DNA from: Methylobacterium sp. UNC378MF
Lineage (GTDB): Bacteria > Pseudomonadota > Alphaproteobacteria > Rhizobiales > Beijerinckiaceae
DNA: 64,000 bases
Assembly (NCBI RefSeq): GCF_900103195.1
Contig: NZ_FMWU01000011.1
Location: 124,001 to 188,000 of the forward strand
Reading direction: 5' to 3'
Both the position numbers and the translations under genes were made by a program. Of this stretch, positions 43,341-51,529 are shown one piece after another. How positions within the stretch are numbered: the first letter of the stretch is position 1; the number at the start of each line of letters is the position of its first letter. The notes under the pieces were generated by a model. The model was not told the origin of the DNA and did no database searches. It saw only the letters and a list, made by a program, of their open reading frames with translations.

Positions 43341-44458
43341 GCCCCTCTCGGACACCGGCGCCGCATGTCCTGATGAGCGCGGATGCGGTGGGCGGCGTCT
43401 GGCAGTACAGCCTCGACCTCGCGGCCGGCCTGATCCGGCAGGGCTTGGCCGTGACCGTCGCGGTTCTGGGGCCTGCGCCGTCCGAGGCCCGGATCGCGGT
43501 GGCTCAGGCTGACACGGGTGCGTGCATCCGCGTCACCGGGCTGCCCCTGGACTGGACCGCCGAGACGCCCGGGGCCGTGCTGGACGCCGCGGCAGCGCTC
43601 GCGAGGCTCGCCCGCGAGATCGGGGCCGACCTCGTCCACCTGCACAGCTCCGCCATGGCGCTCGCGGATTTCTCCGTTCCGGTGGCGGCCGTGTGCCATT
43701 CCTGCGTGGCGACGTGGTGGGATGCCGTCGAGACCGGGCCGCTCCCGGCCGATCTCGCGTGGCGCCACGACCTCACCGCGCGGGGCTGCCGCGCCGCCGA
43801 CGCCCTCCTCGCCCCCACCCGGGCGCACGCGCTGGCGACCGCCCGGGTCTGCGGCCTCGCGCGGCCACCCGTCGTCGTCCGCAACGGCCGCGCCCCGCGC
43901 TCGGTGCCGCAGCGGGCCGCCGCGCCCGTCGCCTTCACGGCCGGCCGCCTCTGGGATCGGGCGAAGAACGCCACCGCTCTCGACCGCCTCGCCGGGCGCC
44001 TGTCGGTCCCGCTGCGCGCCGCCGGCTCCGTGGACGGGCCGAACGGCGCGCGGGTCGAGACGCGCCACCTCCAGCTTCTCGGGCGGCTCGACGATGCCGG
44101 GATCGCCGCGGAACTCGCCGGCCGCCCGGTCTTCGTGTCGCTCGCCCGCTACGAGCCGTTCGGTCTCGCCGTGCTGGAGGCCGCCGCTTCGGGCTGCGCC
44201 CTCGTCCTGTCCGACAGGCCGGGTTTTCGGGAATTGTGGGACGGCGCCGCCGCCTTCGTGGGTGCGGACGACGATGCCGCCGCAGCGAAGGCCGTGCAGG
44301 CTCTTCTGGACGATCCCGCCCGGCGCGAAGCCGCCGGGGCTGCTGCTGCCGATCGCGCTGCCCGCTACGGCGTCGAGGCGATGACCGAGGGTGTGCTCGG
44401 CGTCTTGCGCGGCCTCCTCGCCGGGGCGCCGGCGCAGCTCGGCGGAGCCGCCGCATGA
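43325..44458 (+). CDS. GT4-type glycosyltransferase (cassette gene 4)
   Basis: 377-residue GT-B glycosyltransferase. N-terminal MSADAVGGVWQYSLDLAAGLIRQG is the glycogen-synthase-like/GT4 acceptor-domain start. The donor domain has FTAGRLWDRAKN and the E-x7-E motif in SLARYEPFGLAVLEAAASG. It transfers a sugar from an NDP-sugar to an unknown acceptor. The ATG lies inside the end of the radical SAM gene (16-base overlap) and the stop overlaps gene 5 as ATGA. Confidence 0.87.
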   Translation: MRVLLSPSRTPAPHVLMSADAVGGVWQYSLDLAAGLIRQGLAVTVAVLGPAPSEARIAVAQADTGACIRVTGLPLDWTAETPGAVLDAAAALARLAREIGADLVHLHSSAMALADFSVPVAAVCHSCVATWWDAVETGPLPADLAWRHDLTARGCRAADALLAPTRAHALATARVCGLARPPVVVRNGRAPRSVPQRAAAPVAFTAGRLWDRAKNATALDRLAGRLSVPLRAAGSVDGPNGARVETRHLQLLGRLDDAGIAAELAGRPVFVSLARYEPFGLAVLEAAASGCALVLSDRPGFRELWDGAAAFVGADDDAAAAKAVQALLDDPARREAAGAAAADRAARYGVEAMTEGVLGVLRGLLAGAPAQLGGAAA

Positions 44459-45567
44459 GGATCGCCTATTTCACTCACTCGCTGGCCTCGTGCTGGAATC
44501 ACGGCAACGCGCATTTCCTGCGCGGCGTCCTGCGGGAGCTGATGGCGCAGGGCCACAGCGTCGCGGCTTACGAGCCCCAGGGCGCCTGGAGCCTCGAGAA
44601 TCTCCTGCGCGATCACGGCGCGGCCGGCCTCGACGCCTACCGGACGGCCTATCCGGAGCTCGGCTCCGAGCGCTACGCGGCGATCGACGCGGTGGTCGAG
44701 CGCGTGGCCGAGTGCGACCTCGTGCTGGTCCATGAGTGGAGCGAGCCGGCCCTGGTGGCGGCCCTGGGCGCCGCCCGGCGCCGCGGGGCGCGCTACACGC
44801 TCCTGTTCCACGACACACACCACCGGGCGGTGAGCGCGCCGGAGGAGATGAAGCGCTTCGACCTCGACGGCTACGACGGCGTGCTCGCCTTTGGCGAGAC
44901 CCTCGCCGCCGTCTACCGGGCGAAAGGGTGGGGCCGCCGCGCCTTCGTCTGGCACGAGGCGGCCGATACCCGCCTGTTCCACCCGCCCGTCGAGGAGGGC
45001 GCCCGCGCCGGCCTCATCTGGATCGGCAATTGGGGCGACGACGAGCGCAGCGCGGAGCTCGAGACTTACCTGTTCCGCCCGGCCGCGCAGGTCGGCCTGC
45101 CCCTCGACGTCTACGGTGTGCGCTATCCCGAGGCGGCGCTCGCGACCCTGAGGCGCTACGGCGCGGTCTATCACGGCTGGGCCGCGAACGCCGCCGCGCC
45201 CGGACTGTTCGCCCGCCATCTCGCCACGGTCCACGTGCCCCGGCGCTTCTACGTGGAGCGCCTGCCGGGCATCCCGACGATCCGGGTGTTCGAGGCCCTG
45301 GCCTGCGGCATTCCCCTGGTCTGCGCCCCCTGGGACGATGCCGAAGCGCTGTTCCGTCCGGGCCAGGACTATCGCGTGGCCCGCACCGGTGCCGAGATGG
45401 AGAGCCACTTGCGCGCCCTGGGGGCCGATCCCGACCTGCGGCAGGCGCTTGCGGCCTCCGGCCTCGCCACGATCCGGGCACGCCACACCTGCGCGCACCG
45501 GGCCGAGGAGCTTCTGTCCATCGCCGAGAGCCTGCGGGCGCCCGCCACCCTGGAGGCCACCGCGTGA
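44455..45567 (+). CDS. CgeB-like glycosyltransferase, paralog A (cassette gene 5)
   Basis: 370 residues, GT-B fold. Starts MRIAYFTHSLASCWNHGNAHFLRGVLRELMAQGHSVAAYEP. The C-terminal donor-side region (PRRFYVERLPGIPTIRVFEALACGIPLVCAPWDD) resembles CgeB/DUF3880-type glycosyltransferases. The N-terminal layout (N-G, A/T-x-Y/F-R-G/A-x-L-R/A) is shared with genes 6 and 7, so the three look like successive duplications with different specificities. ATG overlaps gene 4 and the stop overlaps gene 6 as GTGA. Confidence 0.8.
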   Translation: MRIAYFTHSLASCWNHGNAHFLRGVLRELMAQGHSVAAYEPQGAWSLENLLRDHGAAGLDAYRTAYPELGSERYAAIDAVVERVAECDLVLVHEWSEPALVAALGAARRRGARYTLLFHDTHHRAVSAPEEMKRFDLDGYDGVLAFGETLAAVYRAKGWGRRAFVWHEAADTRLFHPPVEEGARAGLIWIGNWGDDERSAELETYLFRPAAQVGLPLDVYGVRYPEAALATLRRYGAVYHGWAANAAAPGLFARHLATVHVPRRFYVERLPGIPTIRVFEALACGIPLVCAPWDDAEALFRPGQDYRVARTGAEMESHLRALGADPDLRQALAASGLATIRARHTCAHRAEELLSIAESLRAPATLEATA

Positions 45568-46679
45568 GAATAGCCTTCTACGGCTCCTCCCTGCTGTCGT
45601 CCTACTGGAACGGCGCCGCGACCTATTACCGGGGCATGCTCGCCGCCCTGGCGCAGCATGGCCACACGATCACATTCTACGAGCCGGATGCCTTCGACCG
45701 ACAGCAGCACAGGGACATCGAGTCCCCGCCCTACGCGGCCGTGACGGTCTACCCGGCGACCATCGAGGCGGCGCGCGCGGTCATCGCCGAGGCGGCGCAA
45801 GCCGACGTGGTCGTGAAGGCGAGCGGCGTCGGCGTGTTCGACGATGAATTGCTCGCGGGCGTGATCGCCGCCTCCCGCCCCGAGGCAGTGCGGATCTTCT
45901 GGGACGTGGACGCCCCGGCGACGCTTGCCGAGATGCGCGCCAACCCGGACCATGCCCTGCGCCGCGCCCTGCCGGATCTCGACCTAGTGCTCACCTACGG
46001 AGGCGGGCCGCCGGTGGTCTCGGCCTATGCGGGGTTCGGCGCCCGCGCCTGCATCCCGATCTACAACGCCCTGGACCCGGAGACGCATTTTCCGGTGCCG
46101 CCGGAGCCGCGCTTTTCCGCCGACCTCGCCTTCCTGGGCAACCGCCTGCCGGACCGCGAGGCCCGCGTCGAAAAGTTCTTTCTGGCCGCGGCGGCCCGGC
46201 TGCCGGAGCGGAGCTTCCTGATCGGCGGCAACGGCTGGGAGAGCCGTGGCCTGCCGCTGAATGTCCGGCATCTCGGCCACGTCTATACGCGCGAGCACAA
46301 CGCCTTCAACACGACGCCCTTGGCAGTCCTGAACATCGCCCGCGACAGCATGGCGGCGGTGGGCTTCTCCCCCGCCACCCGGGTGTTCGAGGCCGCCGGC
46401 GCCGGCGCCTGCCTGATCACCGATGCCTGGGAGGGCCTCGGCCTGTTCCTCGATGAGGGCACCGAGGTGCTGGTTGCCCGGGACGGCCGCGACGTCGCCG
46501 ACCACGTCGCCGCCCTTACCCCGGAGCGGGCCCGCGCCATCGGCGAGGCCGCGCGTTGGCGCATCGTTGCCGAGCACACCTATGCGCGCCGGGCCGTCGA
46601 GGTCGACGCGACCCTGCGCGAGACGGCGGCCCGCAAGGCCGAGACCGCGGCGGACGCCACCCGACGGAGCGTCGCGTGA
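45564..46679 (+). CDS. CgeB-like glycosyltransferase, paralog B (cassette gene 6)
   Basis: 371 residues, GT-B fold. VRIAFYGSSLLSSYWNGAATYYRGMLAALAQHGHTITFYEP parallels gene 5. The middle has FWDVDAPATLAEM and LTYGGGPPVVSAYAGFGAR; the donor side has FLGNRLPDREARVEKFF and FSPATRVFEAAGAGACLITDAWEGL, a clear CgeB-type signature. GTG start in GTGA overlap with gene 5; stop in GTGA overlap with gene 7. Sugar and acceptor unknown. Confidence 0.82.
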   Translation: MRIAFYGSSLLSSYWNGAATYYRGMLAALAQHGHTITFYEPDAFDRQQHRDIESPPYAAVTVYPATIEAARAVIAEAAQADVVVKASGVGVFDDELLAGVIAASRPEAVRIFWDVDAPATLAEMRANPDHALRRALPDLDLVLTYGGGPPVVSAYAGFGARACIPIYNALDPETHFPVPPEPRFSADLAFLGNRLPDREARVEKFFLAAAARLPERSFLIGGNGWESRGLPLNVRHLGHVYTREHNAFNTTPLAVLNIARDSMAAVGFSPATRVFEAAGAGACLITDAWEGLGLFLDEGTEVLVARDGRDVADHVAALTPERARAIGEAARWRIVAEHTYARRAVEVDATLRETAARKAETAADATRRSVA

Positions 46680-47800
46680 GCGCGGTCCCGATGCGCTTGG
46701 TCGTCCTGGGGCTCAGCCTGTCCTCCTCCTGGGGGAACGGTCATGCGACCACCTACCGGGCGCTGCTCAGAGCCTTCGCGGATCGCGGCCACGACGTGCT
46801 GTTCCTGGAGCGCGACGTGCCCTGGTACGCCGCCCACCGCGACCTGCCCGATCCGGGCTTCTGCGACCTCGCCCTGTACGCCGATCTCGACGGGCTCGAA
46901 CAGCAGCGCGCCGCGATCGCCGGAGCGGATGCCGTGATCGTCGGCTCCTACGTGCCGGACGGCATCGCGGCCGGCGCGCGGGTGCTCGACTGGGCGCGGG
47001 GCGTCCGCGCCTTCTACGACATCGATACGCCGGTGACCCTGGCGGCCCTGGAGGCCGGCACCTGCGCGTATCTCGCGGCCGACCAGATCCGCGCCTACGA
47101 CCGCTACCTGTCCTTCACGGGCGGCCCGACCCTCCGGTGCCTGGAGCGGGTCTACGGGGCACCGGCCGCCCGGGCCCTCTACTGCTCGGTCGATCCCGAA
47201 GCCTATCCGATCCTCGACCGACCGGCGCGCTACGATCTGAGCTATCTCGGGACCTACAGCCCGGACCGGCAGCCCACGCTGGAGCGCCTGCTGCTCGAGC
47301 CGGCCCGCCGCGCCCCGGACCTGCGCTTCGCGGTTGCCGGCCCGCAATACCCCGCGGACATCGACTGGCCCGCCAATGTCGAGCGCATCGAGCACCTGCC
47401 GCCGGACCGGCACCCGGATTTCTATGCGGCGAGCCGCTACACGCTGAACGTCACCCGCGCCGACATGGTCCGGGCTGGCTGGAGCCCGAGCGTACGCCTG
47501 TTCGAGGCAGGCGCCTGCGGCACGCCGGTGATCTCCGACCGCTGGGACGGGCTCGACACGCTGCTCGTGCCGGAGCGCGAGATCCTGTTGCCCGGCGGCT
47601 CGGACGAGGTCCTGGCCATCCTGCGCGGGCGCACCGAGGCGGATCGGCGGAGCCTCGGTGCGGCCGCCCGCGCGGCGATCCTCGCGCGGCACACCGCCGC
47701 CGCCCGCGCCGAGGAACTCGAACGTTTCCTCGGCGAGGCGCGCGCGCAGCCCGGATCGGCGCGTTCCGCCGCGCCCGATCTCGCGATCATCGGTCACTAG
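46676..47800 (+). CDS. CgeB-like glycosyltransferase, paralog C (cassette gene 7)
   Basis: 374 residues. MRLVVLGLSLSSSWGNGHATTYRALLRAFADRGHDVLFLERD parallels genes 5 and 6. FYDIDTPVTLAALEAG and SFTGGPTLRCLERVYGA mirror gene 6, as does WSPSVRLFEAGACGTPVISDRWDGLDTLL. GTG 46676 overlaps gene 6; the first internal ATG (46691) is an alternative. A 12-bp gap follows before the decarboxylase gene. Confidence 0.82.
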   Translation: MSAVPMRLVVLGLSLSSSWGNGHATTYRALLRAFADRGHDVLFLERDVPWYAAHRDLPDPGFCDLALYADLDGLEQQRAAIAGADAVIVGSYVPDGIAAGARVLDWARGVRAFYDIDTPVTLAALEAGTCAYLAADQIRAYDRYLSFTGGPTLRCLERVYGAPAARALYCSVDPEAYPILDRPARYDLSYLGTYSPDRQPTLERLLLEPARRAPDLRFAVAGPQYPADIDWPANVERIEHLPPDRHPDFYAASRYTLNVTRADMVRAGWSPSVRLFEAGACGTPVISDRWDGLDTLLVPEREILLPGGSDEVLAILRGRTEADRRSLGAAARAAILARHTAAARAEELERFLGEARAQPGSARSAAPDLAIIGH

Positions 47801-47812
47801 GCACTCGGGAGA

Positions 47813-48823
47813 ATGATGGTGGAAACCAGGAGCGGCATCCGAGTCCTCGTCGCCGGCGGCGCCGGGTTCATCGGCTCGCATCTGATCGACGCGCTCCTCG
47901 CCGACGGCGCGCGGGTCACCTGTGTCGACAGCCTGCTGACCGGCCGGCGCGCGAACCTCGCGCATCTCGCCCAGGAGCCGCGCTTCGACTTCATCGACGC
48001 GGACGTGACGGAGCCGCTGCCGTCGCTGCCGCGGGTCGATTGGGTGTTCAACCTCGCCTGCGCGGCCTCGCCGCCGCATTACCAGGCCGACCCGGTCCAC
48101 ACGATGATGACCAGCGTGCTGGGCACCGGCCGGCTGCTGGAATTCGCCCGGGATGCCGGGGCGCGCTTCCTCCAGGCCTCGACCAGCGAGGTCTATGGCG
48201 ATCCGGAGCGGCACCCGCAGCAGGAATCCTACTGGGGCAACGTGAACCCGACCGGGCCGCGGGCCTGCTACGACGAGGGCAAGCGCTCCGCCGAGACGCT
48301 GACCTTCGATTTCGAGCGGCGGCACAGCCTCGACATCCGGGTGGCGCGGATCTTCAACACCTACGGGCCGCGGATGCGCGCCGATGACGGCCGCGTCGTC
48401 TCCAACGTGATCTGCCAAGCGCTCGCGGGCGACGACATCACGGTCTACGGCAACGGCGAGCAGACCCGCTCCTTCTGCTACGTCAGCGACCTCGTGGACG
48501 GACTCCTCCGGCTGATGGCGGCCGAGACGCCCCTCGACGGGCCGGTCAATCTCGGCAATCCCCGCGAGATGACGGTCGGCGAGCTGGTCGACCTCGTCGT
48601 GCGCATGACCGAGACCCCATCCCGGATCGTGCGCCGGCCGCTCCCGGTGGACGATCCCCAGCGCCGCCGCCCGGACATCACCCGCGCCGAGACCCTGCTC
48701 GGCTGGTCTCCCAAGGTGCCGCTCGAGGAAGGTCTGGAGGCGACGATCGCGTGGTTCTCCCGCGAGATCGCCCCGCGCCGGGCTCGGCCCGCGATCGAGG
48801 AGCGCGCCGTTGTCGCCGGCTGA
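47813..48823 (+). CDS. UDP-glucuronate decarboxylase (UDP-xylose synthase; cassette gene 8)
   Basis: 336-residue extended SDR making UDP-xylose from UDP-glucuronate. UXS hallmarks are clear: GGAGFIGSHL, NLACAASPPHYQADPVHTM, LQASTSEVYGDPERHPQ.ESYWGNVNPTGPRACYDEGKR (catalytic Tyr/Lys) and RIFNTYGPRM. This tells us that a pentose, or a further-epimerised pentose made by genes 1-2, is likely in the product. ATG 47813; gap of 12 bp to gene 7. Confidence 0.93.
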   Translation: MMVETRSGIRVLVAGGAGFIGSHLIDALLADGARVTCVDSLLTGRRANLAHLAQEPRFDFIDADVTEPLPSLPRVDWVFNLACAASPPHYQADPVHTMMTSVLGTGRLLEFARDAGARFLQASTSEVYGDPERHPQQESYWGNVNPTGPRACYDEGKRSAETLTFDFERRHSLDIRVARIFNTYGPRMRADDGRVVSNVICQALAGDDITVYGNGEQTRSFCYVSDLVDGLLRLMAAETPLDGPVNLGNPREMTVGELVDLVVRMTETPSRIVRRPLPVDDPQRRRPDITRAETLLGWSPKVPLEEGLEATIAWFSREIAPRRARPAIEERAVVAG

Positions 48824-48850
48824 GCCACGCCCCAGGCGGCCGAGGCGCTG

Positions 48851-49933
48851 ATGGCCGCCTCCCCCATCCGCGTCGGCCTCGTCGGGATCGGCAACTGCGC
48901 CTCGTCCTTCGTGCAGGGGCTGCACCATTACCGCGACGCGGCTCCCGACGAGACCGTACCGGGCCTGATGTCGCCGGATCTCGGCGGCTACCGGGTGCGC
49001 GACATCACGGTCGTCGCGGCCTTCGACGTCAGCGCCGCCAAGGTGGGACGGGATCTCGCCGCCGCGATCCTGGCCGAGCCCAACAACACGCAGATCTTCG
49101 CCGCTGTGCCGGAGGCCGGCGTCACGGTGCGGCGCGGGCCGACCCATGACGGTATCGGCCGCTACCTGGAGGGCGTGATCGCGGAATCGCCCGAGCCCGT
49201 GGCCGACGTGGTCGCCGAATTGCGGCGCACCGGAACGCAGGTGCTCGTCTCCTACCTGCCGGTGGGCTCCCAGGCGGCCACCGAATTCTACGCGGAATGC
49301 GCCCTGCAGGCCGGCTGCGCCTTCGTGAATTGCATCCCGGTCTTCATCGCGTCCAACCCGGAATGGGCGGAGCGCTTCGCCGCCAGAGGGCTGCCGATCG
49401 TCGGCGACGACATCAAGAGCCAGGTCGGCGCCACCATCGTGCACCGGGTGTTGGCGAACCTGATGCGCGAGCGGGGCGTGCGGCTCGACCGGACCTACCA
49501 GCTCAATTTCGGCGGCAATGCCGACTTCCTGAACATGCTCGAGCGCGAGCGGCTGGAATCGAAGAAGCTCTCCAAGACCCGGGCGGTGACGAGCCAGCTC
49601 GATGCGCCGCTGGCGCCGGGCGACGTCCATGTCGGCCCGAGCGACCACGTTCCGTGGCTGACCGACCGGAAATGGGCGCATATCCGGCTGGAGGGCACCG
49701 CCTTCGGCGGCGTGCCGCTCAACATCGAACTGAAGCTCGAAGTGTGGGATTCGCCGAACTCCGCCGGCATCGTGATCGACGCGGTGCGCTGCGCCCGCCT
49801 CGCCCTCGACCGGGGTCTCGGCGGTGCGCTCGAGGGTCCGTCCAGCTACTTCATGAAGTCGCCGCCGCGGCAATTCACCGACACGGAGGCGCGGGCGCGG
49901 ACCCAGCGCTTCGTGGCCGGCGAGGAGGCGTGA
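48851..49933 (+). CDS. ino1: Inositol-3-phosphate synthase (cassette gene 9)
   Basis: Converts glucose 6-phosphate to 1L-myo-inositol 1(3)-phosphate with NAD. 360 residues, the prokaryotic type (as in mycobacterial Ino1). Motifs: [19 protein letters not shown] (NAD turn), [48 protein letters not shown] and [11 protein letters not shown]. Inositol lipids and inositol-linked glycans are uncommon in Proteobacteria, so its presence in a glycosyltransferase operon points to an inositol-containing product. Followed by a 223-bp gap with hairpin repeats. Confidence 0.93.
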   Translation: MAASPIRVGLVGIGNCASSFVQGLHHYRDAAPDETVPGLMSPDLGGYRVRDITVVAAFDVSAAKVGRDLAAAILAEPNNTQIFAAVPEAGVTVRRGPTHDGIGRYLEGVIAESPEPVADVVAELRRTGTQVLVSYLPVGSQAATEFYAECALQAGCAFVNCIPVFIASNPEWAERFAARGLPIVGDDIKSQVGATIVHRVLANLMRERGVRLDRTYQLNFGGNADFLNMLERERLESKKLSKTRAVTSQLDAPLAPGDVHVGPSDHVPWLTDRKWAHIRLEGTAFGGVPLNIELKLEVWDSPNSAGIVIDAVRCARLALDRGLGGALEGPSSYFMKSPPRQFTDTEARARTQRFVAGEEA

Positions 49934-50057
49934 TGGGGGACCCGGACGGGCGGGGCGCCGCCCCCCATTCCCCGCATGCCGGGAGAGGTCCGCACGGACC
50001 CCGTCGTCCGTACGCGACCCACCCGGCGCCGCCCCCTCACCTTCGGCTGCCGCCTCG

Positions 50058-50111
50058 CTTCATGCCCCGACAAGGGGGCATGAAGCCCTCTCCCCGCATG
50101 CGGGGAGAGGG
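50058..50111. repeat. Tandem hairpin repeat inside the cassette
   Basis: Two adjacent perfect inverted repeats: CTTCATGCCCC/GGGGCATGAAG with a 6-base loop (50058-50085), then a 26-bp perfect palindrome centred on GCATGC (50086-50111). A related imperfect copy (TCCCCGCATGCCGGGAGAGG) precedes at about 49972. This occupies the only large gap within the twelve genes and may lower or stabilise the downstream part of the transcript. It is the familiar dispersed intergenic repeat class, not a T-tailed terminator. Confidence 0.75.
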
Positions 50112-50156
50112 GATGAACCCATGGGGTGCGGCGCGTCGCGAAAGCCGGACTGCCCC

Positions 50157-50759
50157 ATGAGGCAGGTCTTCCTCGTCCGCCACGGCAGCCACGACCGGCT
50201 CGGGCGGATCCTGTGCGGGCGCATGCCGGGCGTGTCCTTGAGCGAAACCGGCCGCGCCGAGGCCCAGGCCCTCGCCCGCTCCCTCGCCCGCCGCCTCGCC
50301 GGGACCGGCGCCGGCACCCTGCTGGCGAGCCCGCGCGACCGCACCGCCGAGACCGCCGCGCCGATCGCCGCAGCCCTCGGGCTCACGGTCGAGGCCGAGC
50401 CCGACCTCGACGAGATCGAGACTGGCGCCTGGACGGGCCGCGGCTTCGACGAGCTCGCGGCCGATCCCCTCTGGGCGGCCTGGAACGCGGAGCGCGCTGC
50501 CGCCCGCCCGCCGGGCGGCGAGAGCATGGCCGAGGCGCAGATGCGCGTCGGCCGGGTCCTCGACCGCTTCGCCGCGGATGGTGCCCCCGTTATCCTGGTG
50601 AGCCACGGTGACGTGATCCGAGCCGCGCTCCTCAAGATCCTCGGCCTCGGCCTCGACGCCTACGACCGGATCGTCGTCGATCCGGCCTCCTGCAGCGAAC
50701 TCGCCCTCTGGCCCGGCGGCGGGCGGGTGGTGTCGATCAACGAACGGACCGCTCCATGA
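50157..50759 (+). CDS. Histidine phosphatase-family protein (cassette gene 10)
   Basis: 200 residues, phosphoglycerate-mutase-like fold. Catalytic RHG (VFLVRHGSHDR), the second His in LVSHGDVIRAAL, and the conserved SPRDRTAETAAPIA and DEIETGAWTGR stretches. A phosphatase here could dephosphorylate inositol 3-phosphate from gene 9 or another sugar-phosphate intermediate; this is inference from context. ATG 50157 begins the family sequence; an ATG 36 bases upstream lies in repeat DNA. The stop overlaps gene 11 as ATGA. Confidence 0.87.
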   Translation: MRQVFLVRHGSHDRLGRILCGRMPGVSLSETGRAEAQALARSLARRLAGTGAGTLLASPRDRTAETAAPIAAALGLTVEAEPDLDEIETGAWTGRGFDELAADPLWAAWNAERAAARPPGGESMAEAQMRVGRVLDRFAADGAPVILVSHGDVIRAALLKILGLGLDAYDRIVVDPASCSELALWPGGGRVVSINERTAP

Positions 50760-51529
50760 CGGCTGCAGACCTGCGCCGGCAGGCCGACGCCCTCGGCCCC
50801 TGGTTCCACAACATCGACCTCGGCGACGGGGTCTGGACCGCCCCGGACCATTTCCTCGGCGACTATCCGAATATGAAGTGGCGGCGCTTCGCCGACGCGC
50901 TGCCCGCCGACCTCACCGGCAAGAGCGTCCTCGACATCGGCTGCAACGGCGGCTTCTACGCCATCGCGATGAAGCAGCGCGGCGCGGCCCGCGTGCTCGG
51001 CCTCGATTCCGACGCGCGCTACCTCGACCAGGCCCGCTTCGCCGCTTCCCATCTCGGTCACGACATCGAGTTCCGCAACCTCTCCGTCTACGATGTCGGC
51101 GCGCTCGGCGAGCGGTTCGACGTCGTGCTGTTCATGGGCGTGCTCTACCACCTGCGCCACCCGCTGCTCGCCCTCGATCTGATCCGCGAGCACGTGGCCG
51201 GCGACCTCTTGGTGTTCCAGTCCATGCTGCGCGGCAGCCGGGCGGTCGAGCCGGTCGCCGAGGATTACGAGTTCTGGGACATGGACCAGTTCGAGCGGCC
51301 CGGTTACCCGCGGATGCACTTCGTCGAGCGCGCCTACGCGCATGACTGGACGAACTGGTGGATCCCCAACCGCGCCGGCATCGAGGCGATGCTGCGGGCG
51401 AGCGGCTTCGCCATCGAGGCTCAGCCCGAGGCGGAGGTCTATCTCTGCCGCACCGCGCCGGTCCCTTACGGGCTGGGGGCCGAATACCCCGCGCGGTCGA
51501 AATTCGACGCACGCGGGGGAACGCGATGA
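50756..51529 (+). CDS. SAM-dependent methyltransferase (cassette gene 11)
   Basis: 257-residue class I methyltransferase. SAM motif I is VLDIGCNGGFYAIAM (residues about 59-73) with the acidic LGLDSD, and FDVVLFMGVLYHLRHPLLALDLI as motif IV. N-terminal WFHNIDLGDGVWTAPDHFLGDYPNMKW and the overall style resemble CmoB-type/DUF1698 enzymes and what I recall as the Rta_06860 methyltransferase family. Likely O- or N-methylates the cassette product. ATG overlaps gene 10; stop overlaps gene 12 as ATGA. Confidence 0.87.
   Translation: MTAADLRRQADALGPWFHNIDLGDGVWTAPDHFLGDYPNMKWRRFADALPADLTGKSVLDIGCNGGFYAIAMKQRGAARVLGLDSDARYLDQARFAASHLGHDIEFRNLSVYDVGALGERFDVVLFMGVLYHLRHPLLALDLIREHVAGDLLVFQSMLRGSRAVEPVAEDYEFWDMDQFERPGYPRMHFVERAYAHDWTNWWIPNRAGIEAMLRASGFAIEAQPEAEVYLCRTAPVPYGLGAEYPARSKFDARGGTR

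Noticed and set aside
46580..49873. 1097-codon open frame on the - strand
   Set aside because: Antisense to glycosyltransferase, UDP-xylose synthase and inositol-3-phosphate synthase genes; composition is the His/Arg/Gly-rich pattern of shadow frames.
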